DNA of 64,000 nucleotides from Pirellulaceae bacterium (GTDB lineage Bacteria > Planctomycetota > Planctomycetia > Pirellulales > Pirellulaceae), in the NCBI GenBank assembly GCA_022448315.1, contig JAKVCA010000025.1, forward strand, positions 32,728-96,727, given 5' to 3'. Positions 53,053-62,214 of the stretch are shown in pieces. Below the pieces are notes generated by a model. It searched no databases. It saw only the letters and a program-made list of their open reading frames with translations, and was not told the origin of the DNA. Numbering within the stretch: position 1 is the first letter of the stretch; each line of letters opens with the position of its first letter. The translations under genes were made by a program, and so were the position numbers.

Positions 53053-55812
53053 ATGGAAACACGTCCAACCATGCCTCAACACCTCGATCACCGATCATCG
53101 TTACGTGCGGAACATAGGATTCCTGCGAAACATCGTGTCATCGCTCCGACCACCGCGATGTCGATGTGCCTGTTCGGCATGCTGCTGCTCACGGGGGATG
53201 AAGTGGGAGGGCAAACCTTTGACTATCACCAAATCCGAGGCCGATTGCCAAGCCAATCCGACATTGAAGTTCACGAGGGCGAGAGTGATCTGACCAAATC
53301 AGGGACTTCCCGTTTTCAGTCTCTCGCACCGTTCGGGCCCCATTGGAGTCAGGGGGCTCATCTGCTCTGGGACGGTGCGGTGGGGGATATATTTACCACC
53401 GATTTTTTTGTGGAAGAGGCAGGGATTTACGACGTCAAGATCCAGTTTACGGTCGCGCCAGACTATGGACGGTTCAGCTTGGATTTGGAAGACGTCCCCA
53501 TCTCAAAGGTCGTGGGTGCAGACTCAACGACGCAATCCAACGACTTCCAAGTGACCGTGGACCTTTACGGAAACGACGTCGCCCTCGCGCCGCCGGTTTG
53601 GTTAAAGTCCGTTCAGCTGAAACGAGGCACACAGACCTTGCGTATGAGGCTCACGGGTGCCAACCCGAAAGCATCCATGTTTAAGAGTCGCGGGTATCTT
53701 TTGGGGCTTGATTACCTCTCTTTGAATCGCCTTGATCGCCCCGAAGCACTCCCCGAAAAATCGGGCCCGAAAAATTCGGAAACGGTTTCGGAAAACCCCA
53801 CCAAGTCGCTGACGGTTGCGGAAATCAGCTCGCAACTTGGGCAATACTGTTTCGACTGCCACGACGGTTCCTCAAACGAGTCGGATCTGGACCTGACTGC
53901 ATGGCGTCATGACACGGATTTTTCTCAAAAGATGGAAGAAGCTCAGGCCATCCGAAAAGCTCTGAAGCAAAACGAAATGCCACCGGAAGATGCCGATCCC
54001 ATACCGACAGAAGTTCGTTCTCGACTGATCAGGTCTCTCGATTCACTCATTCAAGATCACCTTCGCGAAAGCCTAAGGGTCGCTCCCGTCATCATGCGAC
54101 GAATGAACCGACTTGAATACAACAACGCCGTGAGAGATTTGCTGGAACTCCGCGGCGACATTTACCCGCTTCCAGAAAAAACGCTCCGTCCCGGTCAGCC
54201 TTACTTCAATCCGTCCTCCGGTCGATTCCCCAGATCGATTGTGGTGGGGAATCGGACATTGGGAAAAAATCAGGTGGAGCGGCAGATCCTGACCGGCGTC
54301 TCACCTTTCGCGTTGGACCTTCAAGCAGAAGGAGGATTCAACAATCGCGGAGAAGACCTCAGCGTCTCACCCATTTTACTGGAGAGCTTCATTTCACTAG
54401 GACGTGCCATCATTTCAGCTCCTGAATTTGACTCCTACTGCGAAATTCAAGCCGAGCTGTTCGAAGCTCCTGAGGGACTGACCCTTGCACAAGAAGTCGA
54501 ACTGGCCAGTGGAAGGCTCAGCGCATTGATGGAGCGGGCGTTTCGAGCGCCAGTCCAGGAGACGACACTTCGGCGTTACGTGAACTACTTCGAGACAAGA
54601 TGCCGAGAAACCGGCAAGTTCACAGATGCGATGAAAGATGTCGTTGCCGCAATTTTAGCTTCTCCCCGATTCCTGTTTGTTCGGGCGGAGGAAACGGCAG
54701 AGGGTTCCGACGTCCCAAGCTCGGCTTATCCACTCGCAAATCGACTCGCGTTCTTTCTTTGGAGCAGCATTCCCGATAGGGAGCTGCTGGAACTTGCCCG
54801 CACCGGTGAATTACGCCAACCGGAGGTGCTACGGCAGCAGACCGAACGGATGCTTTCGGATCCCAAATGTCAGGCCCTATCGCAAAATTTTGCCCGACAG
54901 TGGCTTCGGCTCGATCAACTCATCACCGCAGTGCCCGATTTTGAACGCTTTCCAGAGTATTATTCGCGGATTGGATGCGAGCAGTGGAAGCTTGGACTTC
55001 AATCAATGATGGAACCGCTTCTGCTGTTCGAGAGTATCCTGGTCGAAGACCGCTCAATCATGCTGCTCGTGGACAGCAATTACACTTATCGGTCTGACGA
55101 ATTGCACTCGTGGTACACTGATGAAGTTCCGTTCAATCGCAGGGAAAATCGCAATCGGTTCAACACGGGCATGCAGTCGTTCCGTCGTCGTCAACTTTCC
55201 GATCGACGGCAGGGGGGCGTGTTGACCTCCACAGCTGCCATGACCATGACCTCGGCTCCCCTAAGAACAAGCCCTATCGTTCGAGGGGCGTGGGTGGCAA
55301 CGGTCTTTTTGAATCAACCACCTCCGCCGCCGCCAGATGACATCCCGTCGATTGAATTGGATGATCGCGAGATTGAGGCTCAGGGCATGACGCTTCGCCA
55401 ACGCCTTGAACAGCATCAGATCAATGTGGCCTGCGCGTCGTGTCATTCGAAAATTGATCCTCTCGGATTTGCCCTCGAAAACTACGATGCAGTCGGCCGA
55501 TGGCGCGACGAATACTCCTCCGGCTTGAAGATTGACAGCCAAGGAAAGTTGCTGGGGCAGTACCCGTTTTCCGATGCGGTGGAGCTCAAAGATCAGTTAC
55601 TTCGGCACCCGGAGATCTTCATGCAAGCGTTTTCCGAACACCTGATCTCGTATGCGCTGGGACGAGAACTCGAAATATCAGACCAGATGTGGGTCGAGGA
55701 GATTGTCGAACAGGTCGAAGCGGATCACGGTCAGTTTTCTTCGGTGGTGCACGCCATTGTGCAAAGCCCACTTTTCCTGCACTCCCCACCCACGAAGACT
55801 TCGGAGAAATGA
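53053..55812 (+). CDS. DUF1592-family cytochrome c-like protein with N-terminal carbohydrate-binding-like domain
   Basis: A 919-residue protein if started at ATG 53053; ATG 53158 (MSMCLFGMLLLTG) would place a hydrophobic stretch at the N-terminus, so the start is uncertain. Residues ~65-235 form a beta-sandwich (HLLWDGAVGDIFTTDFFVEE, IYDVKIQFTVAPDYG) like CBM-type domains. Then: cytochrome motif C266-FD-C269-H270, DUF1587 (MRRMNRLEYNNAVRDLL), DUF1595, DUF1592 (LANRLAFFLWSSIPDRE), DUF1588 with C794-AS-C797-H798 and KIDPLGFALENYDAVG, and DUF1585. The DUF1592 core is followed by an unusual Arg/Asn-rich loop (NRRENRNRFNTGMQSFRRRQ). Its partner DUF1552 gene begins two bases after the stop. Confidence 0.9.
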   Translation: METRPTMPQHLDHRSSLRAEHRIPAKHRVIAPTTAMSMCLFGMLLLTGDEVGGQTFDYHQIRGRLPSQSDIEVHEGESDLTKSGTSRFQSLAPFGPHWSQGAHLLWDGAVGDIFTTDFFVEEAGIYDVKIQFTVAPDYGRFSLDLEDVPISKVVGADSTTQSNDFQVTVDLYGNDVALAPPVWLKSVQLKRGTQTLRMRLTGANPKASMFKSRGYLLGLDYLSLNRLDRPEALPEKSGPKNSETVSENPTKSLTVAEISSQLGQYCFDCHDGSSNESDLDLTAWRHDTDFSQKMEEAQAIRKALKQNEMPPEDADPIPTEVRSRLIRSLDSLIQDHLRESLRVAPVIMRRMNRLEYNNAVRDLLELRGDIYPLPEKTLRPGQPYFNPSSGRFPRSIVVGNRTLGKNQVERQILTGVSPFALDLQAEGGFNNRGEDLSVSPILLESFISLGRAIISAPEFDSYCEIQAELFEAPEGLTLAQEVELASGRLSALMERAFRAPVQETTLRRYVNYFETRCRETGKFTDAMKDVVAAILASPRFLFVRAEETAEGSDVPSSAYPLANRLAFFLWSSIPDRELLELARTGELRQPEVLRQQTERMLSDPKCQALSQNFARQWLRLDQLITAVPDFERFPEYYSRIGCEQWKLGLQSMMEPLLLFESILVEDRSIMLLVDSNYTYRSDELHSWYTDEVPFNRRENRNRFNTGMQSFRRRQLSDRRQGGVLTSTAAMTMTSAPLRTSPIVRGAWVATVFLNQPPPPPPDDIPSIELDDREIEAQGMTLRQRLEQHQINVACASCHSKIDPLGFALENYDAVGRWRDEYSSGLKIDSQGKLLGQYPFSDAVELKDQLLRHPEIFMQAFSEHLISYALGRELEISDQMWVEEIVEQVEADHGQFSSVVHAIVQSPLFLHSPPTKTSEK

Positions 55813-55814
55813 GC

Positions 55815-57122
55815 ATGAAAAAACTCCAACTGCACCGCCGGAGCATGATCCGTGGTCTCGGGGCCTCGTTGGCACTTCCTTGGCTGGAAGCCATGTCAAA
55901 CGGCGCTCAAGGCGGATCGCAATGTGACGCCTCCAACTTGTCACCCAAACGCGCCGCATTCTTCTACATCCCGAATGGGGTTGTGCAATCGGCGTGGAAT
56001 CCGGTGGACACGGGCGCTGATTTTACACTGAGTCCGACGCTCGAACCACTGGCTGAGGTGCGAGAGCACATCGCCGTCCTCACCAATCTGGACCGGATCA
56101 AGGTTGCGGGCACCGATGGGCATGCACAGGCAAGTACTTGCTGGTTGAGTAGTGCGGCGCCTGACCAACTTTCCCCTGCCGGCTATCCACTAAAAAGAAC
56201 GATCGATCAACTCATGGCCGACCACACGGGTCAATTCACGGCTTTTCGGTCGCTTGAACTGAGCTGCAATCCTTTCGAAGACAACAAAGAATCGATCTAC
56301 TTCGATAATATTTCATGGTTTGGTCATGGACACGTCGCTCGTTCGATTCGTGAACCCCAGAGGGTATTCCAACGCCTGTTCAAAATGGACCAGCATGTTC
56401 AGAGCGCAAGCGTGCTGGACCTTATCCTCGATGACGCCAGTGACCTGCGACGTGAACTCGGCAAAAATGATCGTCGAAAATTGGACGAGTACACGGAGTC
56501 CGTTCGCACGGTCGAATTGCAAATTCAACGCGTTCAGGATCGGCAAAAAGAATTGAAACTCATCAATCCGAAACGTCCCATCGGGACATGGCAGGCGATG
56601 AGGCGGGACGAGTTCATCCAGATCATGGGGGATTTGATGATTCTTGCGTTGCAGACTGATTTGACCCGGGTTGCTTCATTGATGACGGCACCTGAACGTT
56701 GGTCGACGCCTGTGAAGGTCGAGGAGTGGTTTGAAGCCCCCACTGAGCACCACTCATGGACTCACGGACAAGGCAATAATCACGTTCGTCAAGAGCTTGC
56801 CAAGCTTGATCGTTTTCACGTCACCCAATTCGCAGCGTTGGTTCAAAAGATGGCGAAAATCGAAGAAGCAGAAGGAACGCTGCTGGACAACACGATGTTC
56901 CTGCTCGGATCGGGACTCAGCAGCGGCGAATTGCATGTGTGCAACAATCTCCCCACGGTCATCGCGGGACGAGGGGGTGGACAGTTTCTGACGGGCCACC
57001 ACACACGTTTCCCTGAAGGAACGCCGATCGCCAACCTCTGGTTAACCATGGCGAAAGTCATGGGACTGTCCTCCGAACGAATCGGTGACAGTACAGGGAC
57101 TCTGGAAAGGATTCTGGCATGA
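55815..57122 (+). CDS. DUF1552 family protein
   Basis: A 435-residue protein. ATG 55815 has GGAG eight bases upstream; an ATG at 55809 overlapping the DUF1592 stop is the alternative. The N-terminus LHRRSMIRGLGASLALPWLEAM is a Tat-like signal. Landmarks: AAFFYIPNGVVQSAWNPV, GTDGHAQASTCWLSS, the DEYTESVRTVELQI helix, HHSWTHGQ, LLGSGLSSGELHVCNNLPTVIAGRGGG and GDSTGTLERIL at the C-terminus. Operon with the DUF1592 gene. Confidence 0.9.
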   Translation: MKKLQLHRRSMIRGLGASLALPWLEAMSNGAQGGSQCDASNLSPKRAAFFYIPNGVVQSAWNPVDTGADFTLSPTLEPLAEVREHIAVLTNLDRIKVAGTDGHAQASTCWLSSAAPDQLSPAGYPLKRTIDQLMADHTGQFTAFRSLELSCNPFEDNKESIYFDNISWFGHGHVARSIREPQRVFQRLFKMDQHVQSASVLDLILDDASDLRRELGKNDRRKLDEYTESVRTVELQIQRVQDRQKELKLINPKRPIGTWQAMRRDEFIQIMGDLMILALQTDLTRVASLMTAPERWSTPVKVEEWFEAPTEHHSWTHGQGNNHVRQELAKLDRFHVTQFAALVQKMAKIEEAEGTLLDNTMFLLGSGLSSGELHVCNNLPTVIAGRGGGQFLTGHHTRFPEGTPIANLWLTMAKVMGLSSERIGDSTGTLERILA

Positions 57123-57606
57123 CTGATGGGAAAACCGCATGGGGAAATTCGGCTATTCGAAACCAAGGAGCACGATTCAAGGAAAAAATGCTCGCTCAGG
57201 GACCCTGGAGGATGTTCAAGAAATCTGGCCCCGGCCCAGTCAAACATCACGCACCGCTTGCAGCAATTTCCCGTGACAAACGTATTTTTTTGACTGTGCC
57301 AACCTTGTCAATTCCATCCATAAGTGGGTCTGCAGTCTCGCTCTAAATCCGTTATCCCTAGTCGTTATCCGAACGATCACCGATCTGTTCCGTTGGTGCA
57401 TCCGTGAATTCTTAGTGAAGCTTACCAAAGTGAATTCATACCCTCCAACAAACGGAATTCGGGTCAAATCGGCGAGCCAAGCAAGGGGACTGCACCTCGG
57501 AATGCGTAACGATGCCACGGGTGCTTAAAGAAGAATGTCAATCAGATTTTTTTTGCGAGCACAGACTCCGGCAACCCATAGCCCGTGGGGTCCAGTCGGA
57601 TCCGGA
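57123..57606. other. convergent intergenic region (484 bases)
   Basis: No gene supported. There are T-runs at 57284-57290 and 57546-57553 but neither is preceded by a convincing GC-rich hairpin. A minus-strand frame at 57240-57518 ends in a protein-like stretch (HLWMELTRLAQSKKYVCHG) but lacks a plausible start or family. Confidence 0.4.
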
Positions 57607-58767
57607 TCAAGAAGAAGGCCGAAAACGGCGGAGATTCTCAATCGCCGTGTCCGTTTTAAGGCACCGCATGAAAGCTTGCGTGGCCGTCTGGTCACTCCAC
57701 ACTTCACCGGGAGCCAACAGCCTTTTGATTTCTTTGATGGCTTCCGAGGGCAGCTGAAGCATTTTGGTCGCGTATTGCTGCGCGAACTCAGAAAGTTGCG
57801 TGTGCGGTACCACCTCATTGACCAATCCCAATGATGCGGCATCACGGGCATGCAGTCGCCGACCCGTTAACGCAAGCTCCATCCCTGCTGCTCGACCAAT
57901 CAAAGATAGAACGATCCCCATCCCATAGTTGGGTGGCCAGCCCAAAGTCACTTCGGGCAACCCGAAACTCGCCCTTTGGGATGAAATACGAAAATCACAT
58001 GCACTCGCCAGAACCAAAGCACCGCCGAGACAAAGTCCATCGATTTCTGCCACGAATACTTGCGGTGACATGGTGATAGCCTGGTACAACGCACCTCGTC
58101 GCAGGCTCAATTCTTCCGCTTCGCGCGCGTCCTCAGGGATATCCCCAATATCATCGCCTGCGGAAAAGTTTTCATTTGAGCCCCGAAAAACAACCACTCG
58201 AGTTTCATTTGGCGACGCATTCAACACCCCAAGAAGTTGCTCCAGTTCCAGAGTCAATGCCTGATTCATGGCGTTCTTCTTGGAGGGACGATTGAGTGAC
58301 ACCGTCAGCATCTGCCCTGCACGTTGACAATGCAGCAATTTAAATTCCGTAGAAATTGCGATGGTGCCACTGGCCTTTTTCTGTTCAGCCAGTTTCTCCG
58401 CAAACTTTGAAGTTCTTATCACGGCACGACGGTGACGACCGCGACCGATCTCTCCCCAGTCGTCTTCTGCGACCACCTCAAACAGAACAACATTTTTCTC
58501 AACCTCCAGCACGGTAGCGCACGCGGTCACCTTGTTGCCCGGCGGTGTTGCTGAAGTATGAGCAATGTGCACATCCACACCGACAGATTCTTCGTCGGCT
58601 TCCAGATGAGGCTCAAGCAGTTGCCGCGCACAATACTCCATCAAACTGATCATGGATGGCGTTGAAAATACCGTTGCCTCAGAGAGACCGCCGAGAGCAA
58701 TGGTCTGCCCGGGTCCTACGTGCGTGTCGAGTTCGCCTGATAAACCCGGCCTCAGTGTATTCTTCAT
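57607..58767 (-). CDS. hotdog thioesterase (FlK-like) fused to enoyl-CoA hydratase/isomerase
   Basis: A 386-residue cytoplasmic protein. Residues ~1-125 are a hotdog-fold acyl-CoA thioesterase resembling fluoroacetyl-CoA thioesterase (FlK): Thr in VFSTPSMISLMEYC, Glu in MEYC and His in VDVHIAHTSATPPG correspond to its Thr-Glu-His triad. Residues ~140-386 are crotonase: VSLNRPSKKNAMN, oxyanion-hole NFSAGDDI and LCLGGALVLASACDFRI, FGLPEVTLGWPPNYG and ASLGLVNEVVP. The two parts could act in sequence on an acyl-CoA. The crotonase catalytic Glu candidates lie in the PEVTLGW block; the reaction cannot be assigned further. Confidence 0.86.
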   Translation of the reverse strand: MKNTLRPGLSGELDTHVGPGQTIALGGLSEATVFSTPSMISLMEYCARQLLEPHLEADEESVGVDVHIAHTSATPPGNKVTACATVLEVEKNVVLFEVVAEDDWGEIGRGRHRRAVIRTSKFAEKLAEQKKASGTIAISTEFKLLHCQRAGQMLTVSLNRPSKKNAMNQALTLELEQLLGVLNASPNETRVVVFRGSNENFSAGDDIGDIPEDAREAEELSLRRGALYQAITMSPQVFVAEIDGLCLGGALVLASACDFRISSQRASFGLPEVTLGWPPNYGMGIVLSLIGRAAGMELALTGRRLHARDAASLGLVNEVVPHTQLSEFAQQYATKMLQLPSEAIKEIKRLLAPGEVWSDQTATQAFMRCLKTDTAIENLRRFRPSS

Positions 58768-59106
58768 ATGACATCAAACCGTGTAGGGTCGCGTTAAAAC
58801 CGTCGTACCGCCGCGGAAAAGAGGCAGGGTAGGAGCCCTGTCGTCTCAAAAAACTGTCCACGCCCCAGCTGCACTCAAAAAATCCCGTCTCGGAGAGACC
58901 ATAGATCATCACCGTCCCAATCTCAAGGCGAATTAGAGCCAGCAATCGTTTCAAGGGAATTTAAGGCTTGAAGTCGGTTTGATTCCAGATATCGGCACAG
59001 ATCAAGTCCGTTTTGATCTCCTGCAGGACAAGGGCTCAGGAAGAATTGCTGGAGGCGTTGGAATTTGGTCGTGGTAAGCTACACGTAAGGAAATCTTCGA
59101 AGAAGA
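58768..59106. other. divergent intergenic region (339 bases)
   Basis: A spacer between the thioesterase-crotonase gene (-) and the PVC-type heme protein (+). It should contain both promoters. No repeat or gene could be supported. Confidence 0.4.
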
Positions 59107-62031
59107 GTGAACGTAACGGGTGCCACCTTGATAGATTCGAAAACCAAATGGTTCGTCGCAGCAGCGATACTTTTTTTCCACTCCTACGTTGTCTCGGGGT
59201 ATCAGAGCCCTGATTTTCCACAAATCTATAACAGCGAAACCGCGGACAACCGTTCTCCCATGCCTGCTGAGGACGCAGCGCGAGCCCTCCAACTACCTGA
59301 AGGTTTCACCGCGACAGTTTTCGCATCCGAACCCGAGGTCCAGAATCCCATCGCCATGAATTGGGATGCCCGAGGGCGGCTTTGGGTTGCGGAAAACTTC
59401 ACCTATGCCGAGCGGCAAAAACGTTTTGATCTGAATCTGAGGGATCGCGTTCTCATCCTTGAAGACTTGGACAACGATGGCGTGGCGGACCGCCGGAAGG
59501 TTTTTACGGATCAAGTCCAGAGGTTGACCAGCGTGGAAGTGGGCCATGGAGGCGTCTGGCTGATGTGTCCACCCAACCTTCTTTTCATTCCCGACGCCGA
59601 CGGCGACGACATTCCGGACGGACCTGCGGAAGTCATTCTGGATGGCTTTGAAATTGCGGACGGCGGTTACCACAATTTTGCGAACGGCCTGAAATGGGGA
59701 CCAGATGGATGGCTGTACGGCCGGTGCGGCCATTCGTGCCCAGCGATGATTGGTCCTCCCGGATCCTCACCGAAATTTCGCGTTCCGATGGACGGTGGGC
59801 TATGGCGTTATCATCCGAAACATCGTCTCGTGGAAGTGCTGTGCCATGGAACGGTCAATCCGTGGGGCCATGACTGGGATCAGCACGGCCAGCTCTTTTT
59901 TATCAATACGGTCATCGGCCACCTCTGGCACATGATGCCCGGCATGCACTTCAAGGAGTCATTTGGGGAGAGCATGAATCCGGCCGTTTATGAGCGACTC
60001 GACACCATTGCCGACCACTACCACTTCGATACCCGAGGAAGATGGTCGGAAAGCAGAGATGGCAAAGCAAACCATCTCGGAGGCGGACATGCACACGTCG
60101 GCATGGCCATTTATCCCGGCGGCCATTGGCCCACAAAATTTCACCAACGCCTGTTCACACTCAACATGCACGGCAAACGGATGAACCAGGAGACCATCGA
60201 ACCCCAAGGAGCCGGTTACGTCGGACATCACGATGCAGACTTCCTCGTGTCGCAGGACCCTTTCTTTCGGGGCATGGAAATCAGCGTCGGGCCCGATCGT
60301 AACCTTTTCGTCGCCGACTGGAGTGACACGGGAGAATGCCATGAAGCAACCGGAGTCCATCGGACCAGCGGACGTATTTACAAGGTCGCATACCCCAACG
60401 CCAACTCAACGTCATTACCATTCACGAAGCCGCTCTGCTTGAGTGCAAACGGCCCCCTTCAAGATCTTTGGAAAGCCCATCAAAATGAAGAACTGACCGT
60501 CGAGCAACTTCATCATCGTTTGGAACACTCCGACGAACACGTTCGCGCCTGGGCCATTCGACTTCTCTTCGACTTCTGGCCACTGGACACGATCCTTGGG
60601 CCCAAACCAGACACTAGATATCCTGAAGCTCCAGCAACCTTGGCCAAGCTTCAGAACCTTGCGGAAACCGATTCCTCGGGTATCGTCCTTTTGACCTTGG
60701 CATCGACATTGCAACGCCTCCCCATCGATGAGCGACTTCGAATTGCCGAAGCTCTGGTGAGACGGGAAGCGTACGCAGAGGATCCCCAACTGCCGGGATT
60801 GGTCTGGTATGGGCTGATTCCGCTGGGACAAAATCGACCCGATCTCTTGGTTCAACTCAATCGCGATTGTCGCTGGCCAAAGCTGAATCAGTGGTCGGCC
60901 AGACTACTAGCTTCACAATCCGAAGATCACCCCGAGCCGTTCAACTCGTTGCTAAAGCTTGCGATGGAAAGAGAGCAGGAATTTCAGATCGAGGTTATCC
61001 GCGGGATGACAGACGGTTTTCGAGGACGAAAAAAGGTGACACGCCCGGCCCAATGGCCCGATTTCATCAAGTCGGAAGGCGCAAAGGCCATGGCCCAACC
61101 AACGAAGCGTTTGTCCATACTGTTTGGCGAGGGACGAGAGATCGAAGAGCTTCGCAAACTGGCTTTGACATCCTCCGCCGATACCCATGCTCGGCAAAAC
61201 GCTTTGGAGTGTTTGATCGATGCCGATATCAAGGATCTTGAAGAAGTCTGCCTTGAACTTTTGGCGACGCACCCACTCAATGTCACCGCACTCAAAGGGC
61301 TGGCCAAGTCGGACAACCCTGCGGTCGCGAGGAGCATGATTCGACGTTACCCACAATTTCACCCTCAGGATCGACCGCGTGTCATTGAGACTATGGTCAC
61401 TCGCCCAGAGTTTGCACGCGAACTGCTCGTTCGCCTCGGACCTGGCAAAGACCAGATTCCTGCAACGGACCTGAGCGCGTTTCACGCGCGGCAAATTCAA
61501 GCACTTAACGTGCCTGAGCTGGACCGAAAGCTTTCTCTTGCATGGGGCGAAGTTCGAGAAACATCGAAGGAACGCAGAGAAGAAATGGCCCGTTGGCGTA
61601 ACATCCTCAAAGATGACACCGTCGACCAAGCCGATCTAAAAGCCGGCGAAAAGGTCTTCCAAAAAAACTGCTCAAATTGCCATCGACTTTACGGCAAAGG
61701 AAATTCGGTCGGACCCAATCTGACCGGCGCCCAGCGAGGTGATCTTGATTACCTGCTGACAAACATCCTGGATCCTTCCGCAATCGTTGGCAAGGACTAT
61801 CGCATGACACTGGTGGAGACAACCGACGGCCGTTTGCTCAGCGGACTGATCGTGAGTGACACGCCAGTTCTACTTGTGCTCCAGACCGCCAGTCAGAAAA
61901 TCAACATTCCACGCGAGGAAATTGCAGTCGTCCAGACGACAACTTCATCATCGATGCCGGAAGGCCTGCTGAGTCATTTGTCTGACCAGGAGGCAATCGA
62001 CTTGATCGGCTACCTCATGTCGGGGCGGTGA
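59107..62031 (+). CDS. secreted PVC-type dehydrogenase-like propeller with HEAT repeats and CxxCH heme domain
   Basis: A 974-residue protein from GTG 59107 (a TTG at 59128 would be slightly shorter) with a hydrophobic N-terminus (WFVAAAILFFHSYVVSG). Residues ~55-420 match the Pirellula/Verrucomicrobium N-terminal putative membrane-bound dehydrogenase domain (LPEGFTATVFASEPEVQNPIA, MNWDARGRLWVAENFTY, RVLILEDLDNDGVAD, HDADFLVSQDPFFRGMEI). Residues ~430-800 are HEAT-like repeats. The end is the PVC-type heme domain: C855-SN-C858-H859, LYGKGNSVGPNLTG and LDPSAIVGKDY. It likely oxidises an alcohol or sugar and passes electrons to its heme (inference). It is monocistronic as far as seen. Confidence 0.88.
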   Translation: MNVTGATLIDSKTKWFVAAAILFFHSYVVSGYQSPDFPQIYNSETADNRSPMPAEDAARALQLPEGFTATVFASEPEVQNPIAMNWDARGRLWVAENFTYAERQKRFDLNLRDRVLILEDLDNDGVADRRKVFTDQVQRLTSVEVGHGGVWLMCPPNLLFIPDADGDDIPDGPAEVILDGFEIADGGYHNFANGLKWGPDGWLYGRCGHSCPAMIGPPGSSPKFRVPMDGGLWRYHPKHRLVEVLCHGTVNPWGHDWDQHGQLFFINTVIGHLWHMMPGMHFKESFGESMNPAVYERLDTIADHYHFDTRGRWSESRDGKANHLGGGHAHVGMAIYPGGHWPTKFHQRLFTLNMHGKRMNQETIEPQGAGYVGHHDADFLVSQDPFFRGMEISVGPDRNLFVADWSDTGECHEATGVHRTSGRIYKVAYPNANSTSLPFTKPLCLSANGPLQDLWKAHQNEELTVEQLHHRLEHSDEHVRAWAIRLLFDFWPLDTILGPKPDTRYPEAPATLAKLQNLAETDSSGIVLLTLASTLQRLPIDERLRIAEALVRREAYAEDPQLPGLVWYGLIPLGQNRPDLLVQLNRDCRWPKLNQWSARLLASQSEDHPEPFNSLLKLAMEREQEFQIEVIRGMTDGFRGRKKVTRPAQWPDFIKSEGAKAMAQPTKRLSILFGEGREIEELRKLALTSSADTHARQNALECLIDADIKDLEEVCLELLATHPLNVTALKGLAKSDNPAVARSMIRRYPQFHPQDRPRVIETMVTRPEFARELLVRLGPGKDQIPATDLSAFHARQIQALNVPELDRKLSLAWGEVRETSKERREEMARWRNILKDDTVDQADLKAGEKVFQKNCSNCHRLYGKGNSVGPNLTGAQRGDLDYLLTNILDPSAIVGKDYRMTLVETTDGRLLSGLIVSDTPVLLVLQTASQKINIPREEIAVVQTTTSSSMPEGLLSHLSDQEAIDLIGYLMSGR

Positions 62032-62037
62032 CACTGT

Positions 62038-62079
62038 CAAAATTTAGGTGGCAAAATTGAGGCGGCAAAATTCAGGTGT
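62038..62079. repeat. 14-bp tandem repeat, three copies
   Basis: Unit CAAAATTNAGGYGG: copy 1 at 62038-62051, copy 2 at 62052-62065, copy 3 at 62066-62079 (last base T). It begins six bases after the heme-protein stop. It is followed at once by a hairpin GTTTGA-GCC-TCAAAC (62080-62094). Confidence 0.9.
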
Positions 62080-62094
62080 GTTTGAGCCTCAAAC
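62080..62094 (+). other. short hairpin after the tandem repeat
   Basis: GTTTGA (62080-62085) pairs with TCAAAC (62089-62094) around GCC. There is no T-run, so it may be a weak factor-dependent termination or processing site; too small to be sure. Confidence 0.35.
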
Positions 62095-62214
62095 GACACG
62101 AAAACCACTCTTTGGTCTGACACTCAAATGACAACTTTGTGGGAAAACCGTCTTCCTGAGATTCAACTCACTTGGTGATCTTCAATCGGCGCCTAAGCTA
62201 CTACAGCGTCCCGG

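Noticed and set aside
57240..57518. Minus-strand frame ending in a protein-like stretch in the convergent spacer
   Set aside because: No family recognised, no start site, and the first half looks random. It could be a decayed gene end but the evidence is too thin.
60952..61629. A 225-codon antisense frame in the PVC heme protein gene
   Set aside because: Shadow of the HEAT-repeat coding region; no supporting motif.
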